Source: Clostridium transplantifaecale
GTDB taxonomy: Bacteria; Bacillota; Clostridia; Lachnospirales; Lachnospiraceae
Reading direction: 5' to 3'
Length of the DNA stretch: 64,000 nt
Assembly (NCBI RefSeq): GCF_900626075.1
Contig: NZ_UYZY01000008.1
Coordinates: 186,001 to 250,000, forward strand
The position numbers and the translations under genes were made by a program. Shown piece after piece: positions 33,429-42,131 of the stretch. The notes beneath the pieces are model-generated. The model worked only from the letters and a program-made list of their open reading frames with translations. It was not told where the DNA came from and ran no database searches. The number at the start of each line of letters is the position of its first letter. Position 1 is the first letter of the stretch.

Positions 33429-35429
33429 TTATTTTACAATCCTGTCAATTAAATTCTCGTCACAGAGATAAGGCAGCGTGATGATTTCTTTTTCCCGGCT
33501 GTGGATGCGGACGGTCTCCATGGAATTCTTATTTCTCGCCCATGCTCTCCTTGCAACGCCGCACATGACATCGTAATTTACCGCCTCTCTGATAATCTTG
33601 TCCGTCTCCCGGCTGCCATCCAGAAGCAGGCCATACCCACAGCTTTGGGAGTTACCGATTCCGGTCCCTCCGCCGTTATGCATGGATATCATCGTCATTC
33701 CCAGAGCCGCATCGCCTGCATAGACTAGGGAGGACATATCGGCCGTAATGTTACTTCCGTCCTTTATATTGGAAGTTTCCCTGGAAGGGGCATCGGCTCC
33801 CCCGGTATCCATATGGTCGCGTCCAATCATCACGGGGCCTATCTCTCCCTCCCTGACCATCTCGTTAAATCTGAGGGCAATCTTCATTCTGGTGTCCGCA
33901 TCCTGATAAAGGATTCTGGCCTGAGAACCGATTACAAGATTATTCTTCTCTGCATCGCGGATCCAGACATAATTGTCATAATCCTGGTATCGCCGGTCTT
34001 TGTCAATACAATTCATGGCCGCCTGATCCGTTTTATGTAAATCCTCCGGCTGCCCCGAAAGACATACCCAGCGGAACGGACCATATCCCAAATCAAAGAG
34101 ATTCGGTCCCAGAAATGCCTCCACAAACGACGGGTAGATAAAACCGTCAAGTGAATTCTCACCGTTGTTACATACCTCCGTTATTCCAATCTCATACATT
34201 GTGGTTGTCAGGCTGTTACCGTAATCGAAGAAAAAAGTTCCTCTGGCCCGCAGTATCTCAATCAGATCATGATGTTTTCTTATCGTCTTTTTGACCTGTC
34301 TCACAAACTCATCCGGATTCTCCGAAAGCATTTTACTGCGCTCCGCAAATGTCAGTCCCTGAGGGCAATAACCGCCGTCAAATGCAACATGGCATGAAGT
34401 CTGGTCCGTCATAAAATCTATATGGACTTTTTGCTCCACGGCATACTCCAGTAAATCTACCACATTGCCGTGATAGGCAATGGAGACCGGTTTCTTTTTC
34501 CCGATCCATTCCCTTGCCAGTCCGAAAGCTTCACTACAGCTCTCCGCTCTTAAGCTGACCCAGCCCAGCCGCTGTCTCAGTTCGATTTTAGATTCATCTA
34601 CCTCGGCTATAATTCCAACTCCGTTGCACATTTCCACAGCTTTTCCCTGAGCCCCGCTCATTCCTCCCAAACCGGACGAAACAAACAGGCTGCCTTCCAG
34701 CATCGCCTCGCTGCTGTGGTGGAGAATTTCCCTCGCCACCGACAGGAGTGTGGAAAAGGTTCCGTGAACAATCCCCTGGGAACCGATGTAGAACCAGCCG
34801 CCTGCCGTAAACTGGCCGTAGTTGGAAACACCGATGGCCGCCGCCCTGTTCCAGTTGTCGTTGTCATTATATTTCCCAACCATCAGTGCGTTGGTCAGAA
34901 TCACCCGGGGAGCGCTTTTCGACGTTGGAAAGAGTCCCAGCGGATGACCTGAGCTTACAATCAGGGTCTGATCCTCCTCCATCTCTTCCAGATATCTTTT
35001 AATGAGGCGGTACTGCATCCAGTTCTGGCACACCTGTCCAGTCTCACCATATGTAACAAGCTCGTAGGGATACAGCGCCACGTCAAAATCGAGATTATTC
35101 TCAATCATTACCTGAATGGCCTTCCCTGCCAGACATTTTCCTTTATACTCTTTAATCGGTCTTGCTTTTATCAGGCCATGGGGGCGGAAACGGTAGCCAT
35201 ATATTCTGCCTCTCGTCTCCAGTTCCTCATAAAACTCCTTTGCCAGTTCTACATGATATTTCTCCGGGATATACCGCAAGGCATTTTTTACAGCCAGTTT
35301 CTTGTCGGTTTGCGAAAGTCTGGACTCTCTCTTCGGAGCTCTGCGGACCTTTGGATCCAGAATCTCCGGCTCCGGCAGTTCATCATCCAGCCTAATTTTC
35401 ATATATTCTTCTATTTCCCTATTTGTCAT
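33429..35429 (-). CDS. hutU: Urocanate hydratase
   Basis: Converts urocanate to imidazolone-propionate with tightly bound NAD+. The 666-residue protein is the long clostridial form; GLGGMSGAQGKAVEMC is the NAD-binding glycine loop and GRDHMDTGGADAPSRET a catalytic-region signature. AGGAG precedes the ATG. Other hut genes (hutH, hutI, ftcD) are absent; instead the genes downstream are a CoA-transferase, a 2-hydroxyacyl-CoA dehydratase and an acyl-CoA dehydrogenase. That mix is the main oddity of the operon. Confidence 0.96.
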   Translation of the reverse strand: MTNREIEEYMKIRLDDELPEPEILDPKVRRAPKRESRLSQTDKKLAVKNALRYIPEKYHVELAKEFYEELETRGRIYGYRFRPHGLIKARPIKEYKGKCLAGKAIQVMIENNLDFDVALYPYELVTYGETGQVCQNWMQYRLIKRYLEEMEEDQTLIVSSGHPLGLFPTSKSAPRVILTNALMVGKYNDNDNWNRAAAIGVSNYGQFTAGGWFYIGSQGIVHGTFSTLLSVAREILHHSSEAMLEGSLFVSSGLGGMSGAQGKAVEMCNGVGIIAEVDESKIELRQRLGWVSLRAESCSEAFGLAREWIGKKKPVSIAYHGNVVDLLEYAVEQKVHIDFMTDQTSCHVAFDGGYCPQGLTFAERSKMLSENPDEFVRQVKKTIRKHHDLIEILRARGTFFFDYGNSLTTTMYEIGITEVCNNGENSLDGFIYPSFVEAFLGPNLFDLGYGPFRWVCLSGQPEDLHKTDQAAMNCIDKDRRYQDYDNYVWIRDAEKNNLVIGSQARILYQDADTRMKIALRFNEMVREGEIGPVMIGRDHMDTGGADAPSRETSNIKDGSNITADMSSLVYAGDAALGMTMISMHNGGGTGIGNSQSCGYGLLLDGSRETDKIIREAVNYDVMCGVARRAWARNKNSMETVRIHSREKEIITLPYLCDENLIDRIVK

Positions 35430-35558
35430 TTTGCTTTACTCCTGTTTCTATATAATAAGAGCGGATTTTGTGGACCTCACCTGTACTTCTTGGCTTTTTC
35501 ACCTTTTCTCTTTCTCACCGCTTCATCCGTTCTTTTACAGTTATCTCCGCCTATTTTC

Positions 35559-36917
35559 CTACATTCCAAATACCAGATGCGTCACTATCGCAACCAGCGG
35601 TATCAAAAGAACCGTTCTCTCCAGGAAAATCACCACTAGGTCTCCAAAGTTAACGGGTATCGCGGAATCCAGCATCGCATTGGCGCTTTCTGTAAAGAAG
35701 ATTACCTGGCAGGTAGAAAGGACTACGATATAAAATCCCGCCATGACAGACACACCCGCGCCGCTGATTAGTGTGGACGGTAGTGACATTGCCACAAATG
35801 CCGCAATAGCGGACGGAGCTATCACCTGTGCATCCGGAATGCGGAGCAGTTCAAGAATCGGTCGGATCGGAATCCCGAACCATGTAATAACCGGCGTATA
35901 ATTGGCCAATACCAGACAGATGATGGACAGTGATATCACATAAGATACTACTTTGCAACCGAAAATAACGGATGACGTCAGTGCAGTTACAAAAGCCTGC
36001 GGTTTTGTAGAACCTGCCTTTTCCAGAGCCGTATGGTAAGCCTGGACAAAAATCTCCCCACTGAACTTCTGAGGCTTTCTCTGTTCTGCCGTCTGAGTTG
36101 TCCCATCGTAGAATGTATCGCCTTTTTTAGAAATCGGCGGAATCCGTACCATGATTGCGGCAACGACAAACGCCAACAGCAGACTGCAGAGAATGATAAC
36201 CGAATAATAATCCTCACAACCGGCCAGGCCGCTTAAAAAGGCGTATGCCCCCAGGCTGACGAAACTAAACCCCGTTGTAATGGAAACAGACTCTTTCGCC
36301 GTATAGACATTACCTTTATACAGATTACTTGTGACCATTACTCCTACTGCTGGTGAGCAGACAAAAGACGTGAGCGCATCTACCGACGCTTTGCCCGGCA
36401 GCTTAAATACCACTCTCATAATCGGTTCCAGAATAGTTCCCAGAAATTCTAAAAGTCCATATTCCAGAAGTGCAGTCACAAAGAAGCCGGAAACCACAAT
36501 TGCAAAAAAAACATCTCTGGCAATCTTCAAAGAACTGGCTCCGACAACCGGATCCAGGATGCAGGCAGGTCCAATTCCAAAAACTACCATCACTCCGAAT
36601 ATTGCCGCCAACACGTAGCATATCGAGTTGAACACTCCGATATTAGAAAAATATTCTCCGATAAGCGCCGGAACCCTGGGAAATCTTCCCCAAATGCTGC
36701 ATCCCAGAACAAGCAGCGAAATTATCATTACAATAACGTATCCTGCCGGCAGCCCCAGCACGGCTTTTGCATTATCAATCAGATGAATTAGAGGAACCTT
36801 GCTAACCCCACCAATGTCCACATTAATGAAGAAAAAAATCACTCCGAAAATGCTGAATACCAAAAATTTAATCAGAGCACCATTTGTTGATTTCCCCGTT
36901 GTGGCCGTCTTTTCCAT
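35559..36917 (-). CDS. YjiH-family membrane protein (nucleoside-recognition/Gate domain), likely transporter
   Basis: A 452-residue polytopic protein with about ten to eleven helices and the Gate (nucleoside recognition) pattern, including GASSLKIARDVFFAIVVSGFFVTAL and FVCSPAVGVMVTSNLYKG. YjiH-type proteins often accompany amino-acid or histidine-utilisation genes, and it is the first gene of the urocanate operon, so uptake of histidine, urocanate or a related imidazole is a reasonable inference. AAGGAGG lies 9 bases before the ATG. There is a 129-base gap to hutU with no clear terminator. Confidence 0.82.
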   Translation of the reverse strand: MEKTATTGKSTNGALIKFLVFSIFGVIFFFINVDIGGVSKVPLIHLIDNAKAVLGLPAGYVIVMIISLLVLGCSIWGRFPRVPALIGEYFSNIGVFNSICYVLAAIFGVMVVFGIGPACILDPVVGASSLKIARDVFFAIVVSGFFVTALLEYGLLEFLGTILEPIMRVVFKLPGKASVDALTSFVCSPAVGVMVTSNLYKGNVYTAKESVSITTGFSFVSLGAYAFLSGLAGCEDYYSVIILCSLLLAFVVAAIMVRIPPISKKGDTFYDGTTQTAEQRKPQKFSGEIFVQAYHTALEKAGSTKPQAFVTALTSSVIFGCKVVSYVISLSIICLVLANYTPVITWFGIPIRPILELLRIPDAQVIAPSAIAAFVAMSLPSTLISGAGVSVMAGFYIVVLSTCQVIFFTESANAMLDSAIPVNFGDLVVIFLERTVLLIPLVAIVTHLVFGM

Positions 36918-37296
36918 ATGAAATATCCTCCTTATCCCTTACCCTCATATTTTCCGGAAATGCGCATTTCTCCGAAAATTAGTCATTTACAGGCCTGTGT
37001 TCCTTTGTTGTGATATTATATTACCACTCGGCCGTGTTTTTTCCGTCACCCCGCGGGGCGTTTTTCCGTGTTTTATCTCAAAATTTTATATTTTTTTTCA
37101 TTTTACCGTATAATTAGGTGACGATTTATCCAACTTTTTATCAATTTATCCTTCTCGGCTTTGTTTTTAATATTTGTGAAATAGACTGTTCTAAAACTGA
37201 CCTGATTATTTTTTACAATTCTGGTTATTCTAAATCAGTCCAGTTTTTGTTATAGTGCGTTTAAGAACATCAAAGAAAAAATCAGGAGGTCAGCCA
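36918..37296. other. Divergent control region of the urocanate operon and pdxK
   Basis: An AT-rich, gene-free interval. AAAACTGACCTGATT (37193-37207) and AATCAGTCCAGTTTT (about 37231-37245) form an imperfect inverted repeat (13 of 15) that may be an operator near the pdxK start. A TATAGT lies about 40 bases before the pdxK ATG. A GC palindrome (CCCCGCGGGG, around 37051) stands out in the AT-rich DNA on the operon side. I cannot assign promoters with confidence. Confidence 0.4.
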
Positions 37297-38154
37297 ATGA
37301 AAAGAATCGTAACTCTTCAGGATATATCCTGTGTCGGACGCTGTTCCATCACGGTGGCCCTGCCGGTTATATCGGCCATGGGTGTGGAATGCGGAATACT
37401 GCCAACTGCGGTTTTATCTACCCATACAATGTTCCATACGTTTACATGTAAGGATTTGTCGGATCAAATCACTCCTATCGCAGATGCGTGGGAACAGGAG
37501 AAGATTACATTTGACGCCATCTACACGGGCTATCTTGCCTCAGCCGAACAGTGTGCCCAGGTATGTGGCTTTTTGGACCGTTTTACCACACCCGGCAACC
37601 TCGTACTGGTCGATCCGGCCATGGCCGACAACGGCCTGCTCTATCCGGCTTTTGACAGCGGATTTCCGGCGGAGATGGCAAAGGTCTGTGCAAAAGCCGA
37701 CGTAATTATGCCGAACATAACAGAGGCCTGCCTGCTTACCGGCATGCCTTATAGGACCTCTTATGACGAAGCTTATATCCGTGAACTACTGGAGAAGCTG
37801 CTGGCGCTGGGCTGCAAAACCGCGGTCCTGACCGGAGTCAGCTTCGAGGAGGGTAAATTAGGCGTCGTATACCTTGATCAGGACGGCAGCTCCTTCTCCT
37901 ATTTCACCCGCCACTGCCCGCAGAGCTATCACGGCACAGGAGATTTATATTCCTCCACGGTTCTCGGAGGACTGATGCGCGGCCTGAGCCTTGGAAGCGC
38001 CCTCTCCCTGGCGGCTGATTTTGTAGTTACGTGTATTGAAGCCACCAGCACCGCTGAGAATGCCCGCTGGTACGCCGTAGAATTTGAATCCCAGATTCCA
38101 AAGCTGTGCGCGATGTTAGAGGAACATATCAGGGCAGAAAAAGAAGAGAAATAG
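37297..38154 (+). CDS. Pyridoxamine/pyridoxal kinase
   Basis: A ribokinase-fold vitamin B6 kinase, 285 residues. MKRIVTLQDISCVGRCSITVALPVISAMG is the typical start, VDPAMADNG the substrate-side motif, and HGTGDLYSS the anion hole with catalytic Asp near 216. AGGAGG lies 7 bases before the ATG at 37297; the frame is open further upstream without a site. It is divergent from the urocanate operon. The PLP it could supply is used by enzymes such as the dehydratase at 43.4 kb, but no direct link is shown. Confidence 0.92.
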   Translation: MKRIVTLQDISCVGRCSITVALPVISAMGVECGILPTAVLSTHTMFHTFTCKDLSDQITPIADAWEQEKITFDAIYTGYLASAEQCAQVCGFLDRFTTPGNLVLVDPAMADNGLLYPAFDSGFPAEMAKVCAKADVIMPNITEACLLTGMPYRTSYDEAYIRELLEKLLALGCKTAVLTGVSFEEGKLGVVYLDQDGSSFSYFTRHCPQSYHGTGDLYSSTVLGGLMRGLSLGSALSLAADFVVTCIEATSTAENARWYAVEFESQIPKLCAMLEEHIRAEKEEK

Positions 38155-38227
38155 AGAAAGCAAAAATCAGGCTGTGTACCGTATAAAAATATTTCCAAAA
38201 ATATACAAATATCCAAAAGGAATGAAA

Positions 38228-38468
38228 TATGGTATAATATTCACAAAGTGGACATTATACCTGCGCATGCCGGTTTCTGCGTCCGCCGCAGAAAACCGGG
38301 CGCTGAATTCCGTCGGAGACACGTGTTCACGAAGTGAACATGGTATAATGTCCACAAAGTGGACATTATACCTGTGCATGCTGATTTCTGCGTCCACCGC
38401 AGAAATTCAGGGCGCTGAATTCCGTCGGAGACACCGTATTCACGAAGTGAATATGGTATAATATTACC
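38228..38468. repeat. Tandem palindromic repeat units upstream of the Vat-like gene
   Basis: Two head-to-tail units of 111 and 113 bases (GGTATAAT at 38231, 38342 and 38455) hold three kinds of hairpin: a GGTATAATRTYCAC-AAA-GTGGACATTATACC palindrome, a YTGCGTCC-centred hairpin, and a short KRTTCACGAAGTGAAYR hairpin. The palindrome at 38342-38372 is perfect over 14 bp with a 3-base loop. In the second hairpin the outer stem is CCGG/CCGG in unit one and CTGA/TTCAG in unit two, so pairing is kept while the sequence changes. The constant GCGCTGAATTCCGTCGGAGACAC joins them. Confidence 0.8.
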
Positions 38469-38592
38469 AGAATAATACCAGAGTAATATGAACTGAATCC
38501 TATAGAAAAGGTTGGTGATACACAGGTGAAACGATGCATTGCAACTGCCGGAATAGCACCCATAAACACAATAATCAGATTCAGGAGGATGA

Positions 38593-39249
38593 ATGATGTC
38601 TATTCCGGCAAAGAAAATATATCCACGCTCAGGTGACAGGCAAACCGTTTATTTAAACGCTGTTGTCAATGAACCCGGCATATCGGTCGGCGCATATACA
38701 ATGTACAATGATTTTGTAAATGATCCGGTTGATTTTGAAAAAAATAACGTACTCTATCACTATCCCATTAATCAGGATCGCCTGATAATCGGAAAGTTTT
38801 GTTCCATTGCCTGCGGAGCCAAATTCATATTTACGAGCGCCAATCATACGATGGCTTCCCTTTCAACCTATCCGTTTCCTCTGTTCTTTGAAGAATGGGA
38901 TACTCCCATTTCAGAGGTGCGGACATCCTGGGACAACAAGGGTGATATTGTAATCGGCAATGACGTCTGGATTGGATACGAAGCCGTAATCATGTCCGGC
39001 GTCCACATCGGCGACGGAGCGATTATCGGAACGAGGGCCGTTGTTACAAAAGATGTCGAGCCCTATACGATTGTAGGAGGGCTGCCGGCAAAGCCAATCA
39101 GAAAACGTTATGACCAGGATACAATATTAAAACTGGAAGAACTCAGATGGTGGGATTTGCCCTATGAGCAGATAAAACTGCTCCTGCCTGCTGTGAAAAG
39201 CGGCGATATCGCAGTTTTAGAAGAAGCATATAAGAACCTGCAGAATTAA
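38593..39249 (+). CDS. Vat/CatB-family xenobiotic O-acetyltransferase
   Basis: A 218-residue left-handed beta-helix (hexapeptide) acetyltransferase. ILYHYPIN-type segment (VLYHYPINQDRLIIGKFCSIACGAKF), the catalytic-His region SANHTMASLSTYPFPLF, VIGNDVWIGYEAVIMSGVHIGDGAIIG and DQDTILKLEELRWWDLP follow the Vat (streptogramin A) and CatB enzymes closely. Activity on antibiotics is possible but not proven; many chromosomal members are cryptic. AGGAGG precedes the ATG (38593 or 38596). Confidence 0.88.
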   Translation: MMSIPAKKIYPRSGDRQTVYLNAVVNEPGISVGAYTMYNDFVNDPVDFEKNNVLYHYPINQDRLIIGKFCSIACGAKFIFTSANHTMASLSTYPFPLFFEEWDTPISEVRTSWDNKGDIVIGNDVWIGYEAVIMSGVHIGDGAIIGTRAVVTKDVEPYTIVGGLPAKPIRKRYDQDTILKLEELRWWDLPYEQIKLLLPAVKSGDIAVLEEAYKNLQN

Positions 39250-39263
39250 AAGAGCATTAAAAG

Positions 39264-39329
39264 AGGTACCCCGGCGGTAATTCACAGTCAATCCTGCTGT
39301 GTTTTGCCCCCAGGGTACCTTTTGCTTTT
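39264..39329 (+). terminator. Terminator of the Vat-like gene
   Basis: AGGTACCC (39264-39271) pairs with GGGTACCT (39313-39320) and is followed by TTTGCTTTT. The loop is long (about 40 bases) and contains further pairing. Confidence 0.6.
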
Positions 39330-39356
39330 CGCCTTTTGTTTTTTAATCTATGCCGC

Positions 39357-40460
39357 CTATAAGAAATCTTTACATGATACAAGCAAATCAATCTTTTTCC
39401 ACTGGGTTTCCTCGTCGATACAGTTTCCCTCTTCCACAGATGCAAACCCACACTGCGGAGACAGGGCAATGTTGTCACCTACAATGGCTTTTGCCTCCAT
39501 ATATCTTCTCTTAATATCGTCATGGCTCTCCAAAACCGGGTTTTTGGTAGAAATCAGGCCGGCCACAAATGTGGCGTCCGTCTCCTTTAAAACCGTCCAC
39601 GGCTCAAAAGAACCGGACCGTTCGTCGTCATACTCTACAAAGAAGCCATCATAAGGAATCTGGCTGATAATCGGAGCCACGGAATCATAGAAACCGGAAA
39701 AAAGCGGGTTCCCCTTGAAATTACCCTTACAGAAATGTGTGGCAATTACCATATCGGCCGGTCTGTTTTCAAGAGCTTTTATGGACACGCGCTTAAACCA
39801 TTCCAAAACTTCGTCTTTCTCATATCCCAGGGAATTCACCTTCTTTAAGAAATCCTCATCAATCATATAAGTCCAGGATGTATCATCAATCTGGAGGTAT
39901 CTGCATCCATGTGCATACAAATCCTGAATCGCACCCTGATATGCAAGGGCAATATCCTCGATCAGCGCTTCGATATCGCTTCCATAATACGGAACTTCCT
40001 TGATTCCCATCTGCAGATAGTTGTCCACCAGAATCATATTCGGTCCTGAAATGCACTTCTTGGCAGTAATACCCGGGTACTTCCCAGCCTCTTTGAGAAG
40101 AAAATCAAAGGCCTCGATTTCCGCATGGGTACGTTCGGGGTTATAGGAAATTTTTCCGCTGATATATCCCAGCTCAATATGGTTTACCACGCCGTTGCGT
40201 TCCTTATCCAGATGCTTTGTCGTAAAACCGTCAAACTCCTTGAGCCAGTCCAGGTGCCACCATCTGCGTCGGTACTCACCGTCGGTCACAAACTTAAGAC
40301 CATGGGAAACCTCTTTTTCGACCAGCTCAGAAATAGCCGCATCCTCAATCTTCCGCAGCTCCGCCAGCGTTATTTCTCCTTCTGAAAACTGTTTTCTCGC
40401 CGTCTTAATCTGCGCGGGTCTTAAAAATGAGCCTACGATGTCGTACTTAATGTTTAACAT
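39357..40460 (-). CDS. Cobalamin-independent methionine synthase-like protein (MetE C-terminal family)
   Basis: A 367-residue stand-alone MetE C-terminal barrel like Bacillus YxjG/YxjH. Zinc ligands are visible as His and Cys in VIATHFCKGNF (about 255-263) and Cys in LSPQCGFAS near the end. DGEYRRRWWHLDW is typical of the group. These proteins probably transfer methyl groups from an alternative donor to homocysteine; the donor is unknown. GGAGG precedes the ATG at 40460; the open frame extends 33 codons upstream without a site. Confidence 0.88.
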   Translation of the reverse strand: MLNIKYDIVGSFLRPAQIKTARKQFSEGEITLAELRKIEDAAISELVEKEVSHGLKFVTDGEYRRRWWHLDWLKEFDGFTTKHLDKERNGVVNHIELGYISGKISYNPERTHAEIEAFDFLLKEAGKYPGITAKKCISGPNMILVDNYLQMGIKEVPYYGSDIEALIEDIALAYQGAIQDLYAHGCRYLQIDDTSWTYMIDEDFLKKVNSLGYEKDEVLEWFKRVSIKALENRPADMVIATHFCKGNFKGNPLFSGFYDSVAPIISQIPYDGFFVEYDDERSGSFEPWTVLKETDATFVAGLISTKNPVLESHDDIKRRYMEAKAIVGDNIALSPQCGFASVEEGNCIDEETQWKKIDLLVSCKDFL

Positions 40461-40576
40461 TTGAATACCTCCGTGAGTTTTTATAAGAATCCATGTTATT
40501 TCCAGTTTTTTCATGTGCAAAATATAATTTATTTTATCACTAATCTGCGCTCTTTTCAAATGGGGATTTGATTGAG

Positions 40577-41460
40577 AAATGGGGACGCCGCCGTCAGGCC
40601 AGGGGCCGGGGTGGTGAGGGGGATCGATGAGTCTTTCGTCCCGGGCGTCAGGGTGTCGCGGGCGGGGAATCCGGGCAGAAAAAGTTCCTGCAGGAAACGC
40701 TCGCGCTCGTTGGAGTACATAATGGTACTAACCTCGAAAAAACCTCGGTAAGTACCAATGAACTCCAGGTTCCCTCCGGAATCTTTTTCTCCCTGCTTCC
40801 CCGCAGGAAGGTTATGGCCAGGACGAAAGACTCAGCCCAGACGTCTGCCCGGCCCCGGCCTGCGGCGGCTGATTTGTCCTATTCCTTCAATGGGGGAGGC
40901 GCTTGTCGCTGCCACTACGTTTCTCAGGATGCTTGAAACCTGCCTCCTGTTCACTATGACACTATGTAAACTTATATACTTATAGTCTTATAATCTTAGA
41001 GTGTTTATTCTGCTCTTCTTTTTATGCAGCCCACGATGCCGTTAAAATGTAAAAGAATCACGGCTATATAGTGGCCGCGACAATATCTCTCCCCCACTTG
41101 ACGAAAGAGACAATCAGCCCCTGAAGCCGGCGGACGGGGCAATACCCTTCGCTGAGTCTTCAGTCCCGCCGACAACCTGCCCGGGGAAGGAAGGAGAAAA
41201 CTTTCCGAAGGGAGACCTTGGAATCCGCCGGTGCTTGCTGACACATTGAGCACTTAGCGAGGTCCTATCGAGCTTAGTGCAAAAGCGTGCGGTGGCAGGT
41301 TTCTCACGAAGCTAGCATCCGCTGCGCATTCCACAAGCGAAAGCGAGTCCCCGCAGGAATTTTTTCTCCTGGATTCCCCCTCACCACAACCTACAAACCG
41401 GGACTGAAGACTCATACACATCCTCCCACCACCCCGTCCGCCGTCTTTCAGAGGCGTCCT
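40577..41460. repeat. Two related long imperfect hairpins in a 1-kb gene-free region
   Basis: Element 1 (about 40587-40869): arms include the perfect 14-bp pair TGAGTCTTTCGTCC (40628-40641) / complement (40821-40834) and an apex GGTACTAACC/GGTAAGTACC (40724-40756). Element 2 (about 41129-41442): arms include a perfect 16-bp pair TGAGTCTTCAGTCCCG (41153-41168) / 41399-41414, an 11-bp pair GGCGGACGGGG / 41432-41442, and an apex GCACTTAGC/GCTTAGTGC (41250-41280). All four arms share a TGAGTCTT..GTCC block and an AGAAAA..TTCC block. The outer flank of element 1 (to 40918, reversed) also resembles that of element 2 (from 41066). No credible gene lies in 40461-41546. Confidence 0.75.
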
Positions 41461-41546
41461 CACATCTCAATTAATTTTTTTCCCTGAAACTTTTCCCCCT
41501 CCCCGCCCGTCTAATCTCTGAATAACACAAGAGGAGGAAATTACCT

Positions 41547-41969
41547 ATGAAGAAAAGTAAATTAATTATCTTATCCCTACTGGCCGTTGCTGTTATGGCA
41601 ACCGCAACCGCATGTGGGGGTAAAAAAAACGAAATTTCTAAGCCGCCGGTAACTACGTCTGCCGAAACAGCAGCATCTACGGCTAATGAAGAAACAGAAG
41701 CGGTTGAGGAAAATGATGCAGATGATACAATCATCTCATCCGATTCCAAAGAAAGCGGACAGATGACCGGCACGCTGGAAGAAAATAAAGGGTTTATGTT
41801 CCTTATCATTTCCGATGAAGACAAAGAATCCTATGCATTCAGCATTGATGATGAAAGTGCCCTGGCCGGTTTTAAGGAAGGTGATAAAATCACTGTCTCC
41901 TATGAAGGCGGAGACCCGGCCGACCATGATACCGACTGTATTGTTACAAACATTGAAAAGGCAAAATAA
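41547..41969 (+). CDS. Small lipoprotein, function unknown
   Basis: A 140-residue secreted lipoprotein: signal peptide with lipobox (ATATAC|GGKK, Cys23), an acidic Thr/Glu/Asp-rich linker (about 35-75) and a small C-terminal domain (75-140, SGQMTGTLEENKGFMFLIISD...KITVSYEGGDPADHDTDCIVTNIEK) that looks like a small OB-like beta domain. I do not recognise the family. GAGGAGG lies 9 bases before the ATG. It stands alone between the long hairpins and a bidirectional terminator. Confidence 0.85.
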   Translation: MKKSKLIILSLLAVAVMATATACGGKKNEISKPPVTTSAETAASTANEETEAVEENDADDTIISSDSKESGQMTGTLEENKGFMFLIISDEDKESYAFSIDDESALAGFKEGDKITVSYEGGDPADHDTDCIVTNIEKAK

Positions 41970-42070
41970 AAATCGGCATATTCTGAGGCCGGGATATTGG
42001 CATTAATAACACCCCGGCCATATCATGCAAAAAGCTCTAATGCCCCCATAAACAGAAAATCCCTCTACTA

Positions 42071-42110
42071 TAACAAAAAGGACTGCCCCCGCATGCAGTC
42101 CTTTTTGTTA
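42071..42110. terminator. Bidirectional terminator between the lipoprotein and rpiR genes
   Basis: A 16-bp perfect stem (TAACAAAAAGGACTGC with its complement at 42095-42110) across an 8-base loop, between convergent genes; T-rich on both sides. Confidence 0.9.
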
Positions 42111-42131
42111 TGTTTTTTCCGTTACGGATTT

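Noticed and set aside
38174-38461. 95-codon frame across the tandem repeats
   Set aside because: It only reflects the repeat units; there is no ribosome site and the sequence is palindromic.
38228-38468. CRISPR array
   Set aside because: Only two units, palindromic throughout, no unique spacers and no cas genes.
40758-41463. Three short frames (75, 82 and 69 codons) that resemble each other
   Set aside because: The similarity comes from the repeated hairpin arms themselves; the translations are Pro/Arg/Gly-rich, run on different strands and lack convincing starts.
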